From assembly GCA_016290335.1 (NCBI GenBank), contig JAEETM010000042.1, forward strand, positions 1 through 29,322: a stretch of DNA of 29,322 nucleotides, in the 5' to 3' direction. The stretch is from Treponema sp. GTDB taxonomy: Bacteria > Spirochaetota > Spirochaetia > Treponematales > Treponemataceae. The notes beneath the pieces are model-generated. The model did not search any database, was not told where the DNA came from, and saw only the letters and a list, made by a program, of their open reading frames with translations. This document shows positions 1-9,300 of the stretch, piece after piece. Every line of letters begins with the position of its first letter. The stretch's first letter is position 1. The translations under genes and the position numbers were made by a program.

Positions 1-224
1 AAGTGATTGAGTATGCTTTGGAGAAGTGCAGGGCGGCGAATAAAGTAGGCTTTGATAAATCAAAGGTTCTTATGATTGGTGACCGTGAGCATGACATCAT
101 TGGGGCAAAAAAGAACGGAATAAAATCCTGCGGCGTTTTGTATGGTTATGGCAGCAGACAGGAGTTTGAAGCGGCAGGTGCAGATTTTATAGTAGATAAT
201 GTTAGAAATCTTTTGGAGCTTTAA
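1..224 (+). CDS. HAD-superfamily phosphatase, C-terminal part (phosphoglycolate phosphatase-like)
   Basis: Only the last ~74 codons lie in the window; the reading frame is open to the left edge, so this is a partial gene and the GTG at position 3 need not be the start. The segment VLMIGDREHDIIGAKKNGI matches HAD motif IV (GDxxxDxxxAKxxG), whose acidic residues bind Mg2+ in the phosphohydrolase active site. The following GVLYGYGS and a late (A)GADFIVDN stretch are typical of the Gph / PGP-like branch that removes phosphate from small metabolites in the cytoplasm. The nucleophile motif (DxDxT) would lie upstream and cannot be checked, so the substrate is unknown. It ends with TAA at 222-224, 45 nt before the next start. 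Confidence 0.8.
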   Translation, partial: VIEYALEKCRAANKVGFDKSKVLMIGDREHDIIGAKKNGIKSCGVLYGYGSRQEFEAAGADFIVDNVRNLLEL

Positions 225-230
225 GCTTTA

Positions 231-239
231 TGCTATAAT
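231..239 (+). promoter_or_regulatory. Extended -10 promoter for the pseudouridine synthase gene
   Basis: TGCTATAAT is a perfect extended -10 (TGn-TATAAT) just after the previous stop codon. It would give a leader of about 24 nt before the ATG at 270. No good -35 is visible, which is normal for extended -10 promoters. This is a prediction from sequence only. Confidence 0.5.
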
Positions 240-269
240 ACAAAAGCCTTATTATATGGAAAATAACTA

Positions 270-1274
270 ATGGATAATAAAACTGCAAATCATTACGTAA
301 AGCCTTCTACTCAGTATAAGCGGGAGCATAAAAAAGATTATGGCCGCGAGCGGATTGAAATCTTATATGAAGATGAATGGCTTGTTGTTATAAATAAAGC
401 AAGCGGGCTTTTAAGTGTGCCTTATCCGGGAAGTAAGGTTAGAACTGCTCAGGCTCTTTTGGAAGACATTTTACGAAAACGTGGAAAGCTTGGCGGAAGG
501 CATGGTGTTTATGTTGTTCATCGTCTGGACAGGGATACGAGTGGGGTGATGATGTTTGCCCTTACCGAGCAGGCGCAAAAAATCATAATGGACAGCTGGC
601 ACACAATGGTAACCGAACGCTTGTATCATGCCATTGGAGAGAATACCTCAGCTTTGAAAAATAAAATGCCTAAAAAACAAACCCAAGACCTTGAACCGCT
701 TGCTGAAGATGGCTGGATTACCGATAAGCTTGCACAGAATGCTCACAATGTTGGTTATGTTCCAAAGGCCGGTGCAAAAGATAAAAAGGGCCACGAAATT
801 AAAACTGTTGTAGCCCGAACCCATTATAAAAAAATTGCAGAAGGCCCGACTCACTGTCTTTTTGAATTGTCACTCGATACCGGTAAAAAAAATCAAATCA
901 GGGCGCACTTGGCGGCACATGGTTATCCGCTTGCGGGGGATGAAGAGCATAGGGCAAGTACCAATCCTTTTGGTCGCCTTTGTCTGCACGCAAGAACACT
1001 GGAGTTTGTTCATCCTTTTACAAATGAAAAAATGAAGTTTGAGGTTGCAGAACCGGACGAATGGCTTGAATATGTAAAAAGGGGAGATTTGAATCCCGAG
1101 GTACCTGTCTGGGTAAAAGGCTTTGAAGGAAAAAAACATCAGGTTGACAATAAGAGTCAGAAGTATAAAAATCATCATAATGATGATTCAGGAATAGAGC
1201 TTGGACAAAAACGTCTTTCAAGAAAAGAAGAAAGTCATTTGGATTTTATTCAGGCCGGCAAAAAAAGACGATAG
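270..1274 (+). CDS. RluA-family RNA pseudouridine synthase
   Basis: 334 aa. The family signature HRLDRDTSG is at residues 84-92; D87 is the expected catalytic aspartate that attacks the uridine ring when U is converted to pseudouridine in rRNA or tRNA. It is preceded by the LVVINKASGLLSVP block (38-51), and the downstream GKKNQIRAHLAAHG and YPLAGDEEH motifs complete the catalytic fold. There is no N-terminal S4 RNA-binding domain, so it resembles the short RluA/RluC-like or TruC forms. There is a lysine-rich insertion in the middle (about 130-175) and a basic, probably disordered C-terminal tail of ~60 residues ending GKKRR, which may add RNA affinity (inference). A weak GGA precedes the start by 11 nt. 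Target nucleotide cannot be assigned from sequence alone. Confidence 0.9.
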   Translation: MDNKTANHYVKPSTQYKREHKKDYGRERIEILYEDEWLVVINKASGLLSVPYPGSKVRTAQALLEDILRKRGKLGGRHGVYVVHRLDRDTSGVMMFALTEQAQKIIMDSWHTMVTERLYHAIGENTSALKNKMPKKQTQDLEPLAEDGWITDKLAQNAHNVGYVPKAGAKDKKGHEIKTVVARTHYKKIAEGPTHCLFELSLDTGKKNQIRAHLAAHGYPLAGDEEHRASTNPFGRLCLHARTLEFVHPFTNEKMKFEVAEPDEWLEYVKRGDLNPEVPVWVKGFEGKKHQVDNKSQKYKNHHNDDSGIELGQKRLSRKEESHLDFIQAGKKRR

Positions 1275-1307
1275 GATTTAAGACGACAGAATAATTTTGG
1301 AGGAAAT

Positions 1308-2081
1308 ATGAAAGGTTACATTCATCAGTTAGAAAGCTTTGGTTGTGCGGACGGACCGGGAAGCCGTTTTATCATTTTTTTTAGCGGTTGTCCCCTGCGC
1401 TGCAAATACTGCCATAATCCCGATACCTGGAAAATGACGGACGGAAAGCTTTACACCGTGGACGAACTCCTTACAGAAGCCGAAACTTGCCGTGCCTACT
1501 GGGGAACAAAAGGCGGAATCACAGTTAGTGGCGGCGAACCTTTGAGCCAGCTGGACTTTTTGATTGAGCTTTTCACCGAATGTAAAAAGCGCGGAATCAA
1601 CACCTGTATAGATACCTCCGGCGGTCCTTTTGTGCGCGGAGACAAGCCTGATTCAACTCCAGCCGAGCGCGAATGGTTTACCAAGTTCCAGAAGCTTATG
1701 GAAGTTACCGATATCCTCCTTATGGACATTAAGCACATAAACGAAGAAGAGCACATCAAGCTCACCGGCCACACCGGCAAAAACATAATCGAAATGTTCC
1801 GTTATCTTGACGAAATCAATAAACCAATCTGGATTCGCCACGTGCTTGTTCCAGGTATTACAGATAATGATGAATATCTTACCCAAACCCGCGATTTTAT
1901 CCGCACTCTGCATAATGTTTACCGCGTAGAGATTCTTCCATATCACGGCCTTGGCGCAATGAAGTACAAGGATTTAGGCATTGACTACGAGCTTAAAGAT
2001 TTGGAAAGCCCAACGGTTGAAAGGGTGCAGAATGCCAGAAAGATACTGGAGTGCGAGAAGTATCAGCGTTGGGAACAATAA
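1308..2081 (+). CDS. pflA: Pyruvate formate-lyase activating enzyme (radical SAM)
   Basis: 257 aa, the usual length for PflA. The radical-SAM cluster motif CPLRCKYC (C28, C32, C35) ligates the [4Fe-4S] cluster that cleaves S-adenosylmethionine. The N-terminal GCADGPGSRFIIFFSGCP and the SGGEPLSQ block (74-81) are diagnostic of the PFL-activase group. The enzyme installs the glycyl radical on pyruvate formate-lyase in the cytoplasm, allowing anaerobic pyruvate + CoA to form acetyl-CoA + formate. A strong GGAGG lies 6 nt before the ATG. The partner pflB is not in this window, so PFL identity rests on the protein motifs; an activase for another glycyl-radical enzyme is less likely because those usually carry extra ferredoxin cysteines, not seen here. 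Codon use is somewhat more GC-rich than the lipoprotein genes that follow. Confidence 0.92.
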   Translation: MKGYIHQLESFGCADGPGSRFIIFFSGCPLRCKYCHNPDTWKMTDGKLYTVDELLTEAETCRAYWGTKGGITVSGGEPLSQLDFLIELFTECKKRGINTCIDTSGGPFVRGDKPDSTPAEREWFTKFQKLMEVTDILLMDIKHINEEEHIKLTGHTGKNIIEMFRYLDEINKPIWIRHVLVPGITDNDEYLTQTRDFIRTLHNVYRVEILPYHGLGAMKYKDLGIDYELKDLESPTVERVQNARKILECEKYQRWEQ

Positions 2082-2130
2082 ACAAAGAGGTGCGATACTT
2101 TACTAATTTATAGAAAAGTAGTGTTTTCTA

Positions 2131-2139
2131 TGATATAAT
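2131..2139 (+). promoter_or_regulatory. Extended -10 promoter for the first B-repeat lipoprotein
   Basis: TGATATAAT is a perfect extended -10 element, 36 nt before the ATG at 2176. It overlaps the end of an A/T-rich hairpin (ATAGAAAA at 2110-2117 with TTTTCTAT at 2124-2131) that could instead serve the end of the preceding gene. An AAAGGAG ribosome binding site follows at 2161-2167. Confidence 0.5.
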
Positions 2140-2175
2140 TTTTTGATAAAAAATCAATGAAAAGGAGTTGTTTTT

Positions 2176-5100
2176 ATGAAAAAGTCAATAAAGAAATTTT
2201 ATTCTAGTATTTTTTTATTCTTTTGCTTATTAATTTCAGGTTGTCCTGTTATAGATACCGAGGTCATTGATTTAGAAAAAGATAAGAATACAGGTGATAG
2301 CTCAACAACAGAAGAAACTCCAGTAAACCCTGATGATAAAAAAATCCTTTCAAGTATATTTATAAAGAGCTTGCCGAAGAAAATTGAATTTAATCAAAAT
2401 TCTACACTTGATCTTACAGGATTGGTTGTTTTTGGAATTTTTGAAGGTAAATCTGATTCTGGAACATGGGATACATGGCAAGAAGAAATAAAAGATTGGA
2501 CCTCATATCCGGAAAACAATTCTATTCTTACTAGATTGGGGACACAACCTGTTACAATTTATTATAAGGAGAAGAGTGTTCAATTTGACATTAATGTTAA
2601 AGAGTATAAACCAACGGTTATATCAGATTCTTACTTTTGGGGAACTTGGGTAAGAATGGATAAAGGAACCGAATATGAGATTTTAGAATCTAATGTTCTT
2701 TATTATGGAAGTAAATATAAAATAACGGCTTCTTCATCAGAATCTTTAACAGTAAGTGGACTTGGTGAGTTTAGAAAACAGTCAGATAGTGTAATGCTTT
2801 GTGGTAATATTCCGTATTTTAGGAAAGGAGGTGCAAACCTTGAGTACTCATTAAGAATTGTTGGTTTTGCACCTTCTTCAAGAGCTACTGCAACTGAAAC
2901 TTCTGAAATGAAAGATGTAAAGGCAAGATCCAAATCAAATGTATATCCGAGTTATGATGGTGGAGAAAGAGTAAGCGATGACCATGGCCTTATAACTTTT
3001 AATGCACCGACTGTAAATGATACACAAACAGTAGAAATCCAGACAGATGATAATGAAATTGTTGTTGTTCCTGGTCTTAAAATTAATAACAACGGTGATT
3101 TTATGGGAACGGTCGCACTTGTAGATAGAGATCAATATAATTTGAAGATTACGGGAACTATAAGTGAAAACCAAAAAGATGATGGTTATCTGTATGGAAA
3201 TAATGCAAAAGAATACGAACTTGTAATTACGATTACTAATATCAGTGATAATGTATGTAGTTCTTCTGTCTGTACAATAGAAGCTGGAGATCCTTCTTTA
3301 TCGTTAAGAACTTCTAAGGGATATTCTTCATTCGGAATTTCAAAAATGTTAGCGGGGGCAACTTGTGAAGAAACTTGTTATATTTCTTATGGAGAAATAA
3401 AGGATGCTTATGTTGATACAGGTATAAATATAAAGATTGAAAACTCTGATACTGGACAGGTGTGGATGGACTATATTCCTCTACGATTTTTCAGAGGATT
3501 AATACCGATAACTATAGCGGCAAAGAATCCTGAAGATAATAAACAGGCTGCACTTAATGGATTTATTATCTATCCAGATGGAAACAACCAGTTCTTTAGC
3601 GTTAGAAATAATGCAAGCGAAATACTTTTAGTTCCAACTTTTGGTAGTAACGAAAAATATAAAATGGTATTTAGTGGTGCGACTGTAAGTTCAGAACTTT
3701 CTAATAGTACCGAAATGTATTATACCGTTGTTCCTGCAAGTTCTGCGAAAAAAGAAGTTATTACGCTTTCAGATGATCCTTATGAACTTCTTGGATATAT
3801 GCGGTTTGGAAACAGTGAAAATATCAAAAATGATAGTGAAGAAACTGCATTTGATGTTCAGGAACCATTTGAGGCTTATCTGAGCGAAGGTGAAATTGAT
3901 TATTATACTATTACAGCTGATGGAGATGAGTTCTATGCTCCAGGAGCGAAATCTTTCTGTAATATAAGCTATGAAACTGGTTATGAGGATGTTCCTGCAC
4001 CTGCATCTTATTATTGTCCAGAAGGTACCCGGTTGTCATTAGATAATCTTCCGATCCTACAAAAACAAGGTATGACATTTTTAGGATGGAAAAATGGATA
4101 TTATACTGTTTCAGAAGGTTTTACTGTTGCATCAGATATGACACTGACCGCAGAATGGGAATTGACTTCTTATAGTATTACGTATGAAACTAATGGTGGA
4201 ACTAATGCATCGCTCGCACAAGAAGATTATACTATTAGTGATACTATAGTGTTAAAAGAGCCTTCAAGAGCAGGTTATGAGTTTGGAGGATGGTATCTTG
4301 ATAGTACATTAGGGGGAGAGAGGCAGACTTCAATACAAAAGGGTTCTACAGGAAATATAACGTTCTATGCAAAATGGAAACCAATTGTTTATACAATAGA
4401 ATATGTTTTGAATTGTGAAGATGATGTTGAAAATCCTGTCGATAATCCTTACTCGTATACAGCTGATGATGCTATTGAGTTGAATACTCCTTCCCGTGAT
4501 GGCTATGATTTTGATGGATGGTATAAATATGAGTATAATATTGGAAGTGGTATTTATGATTACATCAAAATAACGTCTATTGAATCAGGCAGCCTTGGAG
4601 ATATTACTCTATATGCAGAATGGAATGCAAAATCTTATGCAATAGAGTATGTAATAGATGGAAATAATTATGAATCTTCATATTATACAAAGGGAACAGA
4701 TGTTTATACGCTACCCGTGCCATTTCGTACTGGTTATGAGTTTAAAGGCTGGTATGTAAATCCTGATTTTGAAGGAGAAACATTAACGGAAATTGGAACC
4801 AGTACACCCAAGGATATTATATTGTATGGAAGCTGGAATCTTTCAGAATATACAATTACCTATAACTTGAATTGTGCAGAAGAAGATATTACTGGCTTAG
4901 AAACAAATCCTGTAAGCTATACAATAGAAAGTGATAATTTGATTCTTTCAATACCAACCCGTAACGGTTACGAATTTGGTGGTTGGTATACAACGGAAAC
5001 CTTTGAAGAAGGTAGTAGAATAAACACAATCTACCATGGTAGTAGTGGTGAAATAACGTTGTATGCAAAATGGTTCAGATGGTTCACAATTAATTATTCA

Positions 5101-6357
5101 AGTACTTATGGGGAACTTCCTCAGTCGGTAACTGTACAGGAAGGAACAAATCTTTCTTCTGAAAATCTTTATGAACTAACTGAATCTGGTTGGAAGTTTA
5201 ACGGTTGGTTCTTAGATAGTGATTATACTCAACGGGCAACTACAGAATATGTAATAAATGGTTCAATTACTTTATATGCAAAATGGAGTCTTCCTTGTAG
5301 TTGGGAGGCTTATAACTCTGGTTCATATCGTTTCGTAAAGAGTGGAAGCAGTTGGACATCAAATAATAATGGTGTTCATGGAAGTACTGCAACTACAACA
5401 TGGGATCTATATGTGGGTGCTTCTATTCGCTATACAATAGGTTATTCTGTTTCAAGTGAATCAGGTTGCGATAAATTGAACATATATCTTGATGGTGAAA
5501 GAATTGTAAGTGATGCTTCCGGTAGTTGCAATTCTAATTATACAACTATTCTTTTGGAAGGTACTCATACAATAAGAGCAACTTATTCAAAAGATGGCAG
5601 TTTTAATAGTGGAAGTGATCGGGCAACTATTGTGTTAGAAGATGTAGATTATGAAACACAAGGTTATGAAGTTTTCAATATTGATTATTCAACAGAGCAT
5701 GGAATACAACCGCAGTCAGTATCGTTAGTACGAGGTTCAAGCCTTACTTCATCATATCTTCCAGAATTAAGTGAAAATGGTTATTTGTTCAAGGGATGGA
5801 TTTGTAACGAAGAAACTGTTTCGGAAGGTTTTGTGGTTACAGGTAACATGGTTCTTACTGCTGATTGGGAAATTATTTCATATAGAATTACTTATGATAC
5901 AAACGGGGGAAAGAAAAATGCTCAGAACCCTTCAAGTTATACTGTTGAAGACGAAATTGAATTAAAAAATCCTACTTATGCTGGAAAAACCTTTGCAGGG
6001 TGGTTCCTTGATGCAAGTTATACTCAAAGAATAACAAGGATTTCACGAGGTACTATTGGTGATTTTATTGTTTATGCAAGATGGGGTGAAGCCGGTGGTA
6101 TTACTGTTTCTTTGAAAGAATATAATGATATTACTGTAACACACACAAGAAATGGTAATTATATAACATTCACAGGACCAGAAAACTTTACTAATTATGA
6201 ATGGCAGATAGATAATTCTAAAGTACAATCTGCAAATAACCATATAACAATAAATGTTTCCGATTGGAATTCTGGTAAACATACAATAATGTTGTTTGTT
6301 TCTGATGGAAACTCTAATGCAAAGAGATCTGCAACTATGTACGTTGATATAGAATAA
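2176..6357 (+). CDS. Large surface lipoprotein with eight InlB-type B-repeats
   Basis: 1393 aa. A signal peptide ends in the lipobox LISGC, so lipidation is expected at C23 and the protein is probably outer-membrane anchored. After an acidic Ser/Thr linker, residues ~50-140 look like an Ig-like group 3 domain (…LDLTGLVVFG…TVIYYKEKSVQF-type). Residues ~150-600 are unrecognised beta-rich sequence. From ~604 to 1304 there are eight Listeria-Bacteroides (Flg_new / InlB B) repeats of ~70-80 residues, each with ITY-type start, GYEFxGWY and ending AKW, AEW or similar: about 604-662, 663-735, 736-817, 818-888, 889-967, 968-1038, 1160-1232 and 1233-1304. Between repeats six and seven (1039-1159) sits a non-repeat module with WTSNN and YSKDGS, also found in the next protein. 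The C-terminus (1305-1393) resembles a PKD/Ig domain. Role probably adhesion or surface structure (inference); no catalytic motif seen. AAAGGAG ribosome binding site. Confidence 0.85.
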   Translation: MKKSIKKFYSSIFLFFCLLISGCPVIDTEVIDLEKDKNTGDSSTTEETPVNPDDKKILSSIFIKSLPKKIEFNQNSTLDLTGLVVFGIFEGKSDSGTWDTWQEEIKDWTSYPENNSILTRLGTQPVTIYYKEKSVQFDINVKEYKPTVISDSYFWGTWVRMDKGTEYEILESNVLYYGSKYKITASSSESLTVSGLGEFRKQSDSVMLCGNIPYFRKGGANLEYSLRIVGFAPSSRATATETSEMKDVKARSKSNVYPSYDGGERVSDDHGLITFNAPTVNDTQTVEIQTDDNEIVVVPGLKINNNGDFMGTVALVDRDQYNLKITGTISENQKDDGYLYGNNAKEYELVITITNISDNVCSSSVCTIEAGDPSLSLRTSKGYSSFGISKMLAGATCEETCYISYGEIKDAYVDTGINIKIENSDTGQVWMDYIPLRFFRGLIPITIAAKNPEDNKQAALNGFIIYPDGNNQFFSVRNNASEILLVPTFGSNEKYKMVFSGATVSSELSNSTEMYYTVVPASSAKKEVITLSDDPYELLGYMRFGNSENIKNDSEETAFDVQEPFEAYLSEGEIDYYTITADGDEFYAPGAKSFCNISYETGYEDVPAPASYYCPEGTRLSLDNLPILQKQGMTFLGWKNGYYTVSEGFTVASDMTLTAEWELTSYSITYETNGGTNASLAQEDYTISDTIVLKEPSRAGYEFGGWYLDSTLGGERQTSIQKGSTGNITFYAKWKPIVYTIEYVLNCEDDVENPVDNPYSYTADDAIELNTPSRDGYDFDGWYKYEYNIGSGIYDYIKITSIESGSLGDITLYAEWNAKSYAIEYVIDGNNYESSYYTKGTDVYTLPVPFRTGYEFKGWYVNPDFEGETLTEIGTSTPKDIILYGSWNLSEYTITYNLNCAEEDITGLETNPVSYTIESDNLILSIPTRNGYEFGGWYTTETFEEGSRINTIYHGSSGEITLYAKWFRWFTINYSSTYGELPQSVTVQEGTNLSSENLYELTESGWKFNGWFLDSDYTQRATTEYVINGSITLYAKWSLPCSWEAYNSGSYRFVKSGSSWTSNNNGVHGSTATTTWDLYVGASIRYTIGYSVSSESGCDKLNIYLDGERIVSDASGSCNSNYTTILLEGTHTIRATYSKDGSFNSGSDRATIVLEDVDYETQGYEVFNIDYSTEHGIQPQSVSLVRGSSLTSSYLPELSENGYLFKGWICNEETVSEGFVVTGNMVLTADWEIISYRITYDTNGGKKNAQNPSSYTVEDEIELKNPTYAGKTFAGWFLDASYTQRITRISRGTIGDFIVYARWGEAGGITVSLKEYNDITVTHTRNGNYITFTGPENFTNYEWQIDNSKVQSANNHITINVSDWNSGKHTIMLFVSDGNSNAKRSATMYVDIE

Positions 6358-6378
6358 AGTTGAAGGAGATGATGAAAA

Positions 6379-9300
6379 ATGAGTAGAATTAAGAATAATA
6401 TAATATTTACATCTTTTATAAGCTTTTTGGTTATTTTTTTATTTTTCAGCTGTAAAGTAGGTCAAGAGAAACCAATTGTGGAGAATAAAGCATTTCTTTC
6501 AATAATAGTTGACAGAGTGGATTACAATAATGATTTTGCAAGGACTGTTTTACCTTCTTCCGATGTTTCTGATTTTACGGATTTTGAACTTTCAATGACA
6601 CGTTCAGATGGTCTAACAAACTCTTATAGCTTTGCCGATTATGAGGTTCTTGTTTCAAGTACAATTGGTATAGAGACAGGGGAATGGTCATTTACATTAT
6701 CAAGTGGAGAGTTCTCATCTTCTATTTCTCAAACTATAGGAAGTGGTGAGAATAACCTTAGTTTTAGACTTGATTATGTAGGTTCGCAAAACACAGGAAA
6801 CATTTCTGTTTCTTTATCTTTTCCAAATGATGAAAGGGTTAAGCTTGTAAATGGGGGGCTTTTAAATATTACATCAGAAAGAGAGATACAAGGATATGAA
6901 ATGGAAGCTATGGAACTTATTGAAAATGAAAGTTCTATGTCTGTTTTATATTCAAAACAAAATGTACCTGCTGGATATTATTTTATAAAATGGAATATCT
7001 ATGGGGATTTAGATGCGAAAGTTCTACTTGAAAGTAAAAAAGAGCTAGTCTTAATAGATGGCGGAATCACAAGTTCCGATGCAATTGAAATGGAAGATTT
7101 TCTGAATCTTTATGATATAACTTATAATCTTGAAGAAGGTTCTTTTGAAGAGAGTTTTGTTCCGCCTTGTTCATTTTCTAAAATATCAGATTTTGATCTT
7201 CCTAAAGCAAGTAATCTTATTAAGGATGGTCAGTTTTTTGAAGGATGGTATACATCTCCTGATTATGAAGGTAATCGCATTGATTTTATAAAAGCCGGTA
7301 CAAGTGGTAACCTTAATCTTTATGCAAAATGGAAAGATATCGATGTCCGAACTGTGGAATCTAGTTCTTCGTCTTGTTCACTGGATAATTGTGAAATAGT
7401 TACATTAAATTCTTCAGAATATAAAGAAGAAATCTGGTTTTTTAAGCCAGGCTATAATTATTTTGGAATATGGATGGATTATAATACAGTAAACGAAGCT
7501 GTCCTATCTGATCATGGATATACTCCAATCGATGCTCAATTAAAAATTTATACAGAAGATGATGTTCTGATTAATGAAATTGATGATGAAAACAGTTTCA
7601 ATTTTACTGTTACCGAAGAAGGTTATTATAAAATTGTTACTAATAATGTTTCTGAAATTGATGGAAGCTGTGCATATTATTTATATAAAGAGGAAGTCAG
7701 TTATTCTATTAGGTATGAATTGAATGGCGGAAACTTTGTTAATTATACTGGTGCGGTAGTATCATATAATACTTCAAATGAAATCTGTCTTCCAGAAAAT
7801 ATTTATGTTACACGACCATACTGTATTTTTACAGGCTGGTACGAAACTTCAGAATGTAATACGGAACCAATAAAGAGAATTCCGGTTGGCTCTTATGGTG
7901 ATAAGGTGTTTTATGCAGGATGGGAAGGTCTTATATTTGAAGTTCATTATGAATTGGATGGAGGTACTAATTCTGAAGAGAATCCTGATTATTATACTGT
8001 TTTGGATTCAATTAGATTAAGAAATCCTGAGAAACCGGGGTATACTTTCCTTAATTGGACTACAGAAGTTTCTGGTCATAATCAGGAAGTAACGAGCATA
8101 GAAGGTTTTGCACAGGATGTTTTAACTCTTACTGCCAATTGGCAATTGACTACTTATACAATTACTTATGTATTGAATGGTGGTACTAATAATTCTGCGA
8201 ACCCACTATCATATACAATTAATTCGGATACAATTCCACTGTTGTCTCCTAGACGTTCTGGTTATATTTTTATGGGGTGGTATACAAGTGAAACCACAGG
8301 AATAACAGAGATAGATCCAGCTTCTTCACTATGTAATTTGGTTCTTAATGCCGATTGGGAAGAAATTGACAATGAAGATGGTATTGTATATTTTGAAGGC
8401 GGAACTGTTGTTGGAAGTAATGATTATAATGTGTATACAACTGGTGCTTTTACAGAAGACAGAACTGTTACTTTTAATAGTTTCTATATTAGTGACCATG
8501 AAGTTACGCAGGATGAGTATCAAACTATAATGGGAGTAAATCCAAGTAGCTTTAACAGCAATCCTGCTGAAAATGAAGAACAGGCAAATAGACCTGTAGA
8601 ACGTGTTAGTTGGTATGATGCAATTTATTATTGTAACGAAAGGAGTATTACAGAAGGCTTTACTCCATGTTATAGCGTAAACGGTGAATCAGACCCTGAT
8701 AACTGGAACTATACGCCACATAGAGGATTCAATATAGAAGGTGCAATCGACTGTAACTTCAATGTAAATGGTTATAGATTACCAACATCAGATGAATGGG
8801 AATTTGCTGCACGAGGTGGTATGGATAAATACGGAACAGAAGATTTTGCTTTCTGTTTTGCCGGAGCTCCAGGTGCAACTGATTATTCACAAACAGAAAA
8901 CAGTGCTTTGGATTATGTTGGTTGGTATGAAAATATAAGTGATGGTAAGACTCATGAAGTTAAGAAAAAACGTGCTATTGGAAGCTTATTTGATATGAGC
9001 GGAAATGTATGGGAATGGTGTTGGGATGAAAATCCTGGTCCAGTGCCTTGCCGCAAGCTGCGAGGTGGTTCATATCTAAATAATCCTATATATTGTTCTG
9101 TTGCATTTATAAGTAACGAAATTGCTGCGGATCGTTTTAGTTCTGTTGGCTTACGTGTTGTACGTTCATTTGTATTAGGACAGACTGAGAATAGATATAC
9201 CATAAGTTATGAAACAGAACGTGGTGAAATACCTTTCTGTATAAGAAAAAATGAAGGAGCAAGTCTTTCTTCATTAAATCTTCCTGAATTATCTGCAGAT

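Noticed and set aside
8362..9180. Functional formylglycine-generating enzyme
   Set aside because: One of the two essential cysteines is replaced by Asn and no sulfatase gene is nearby.
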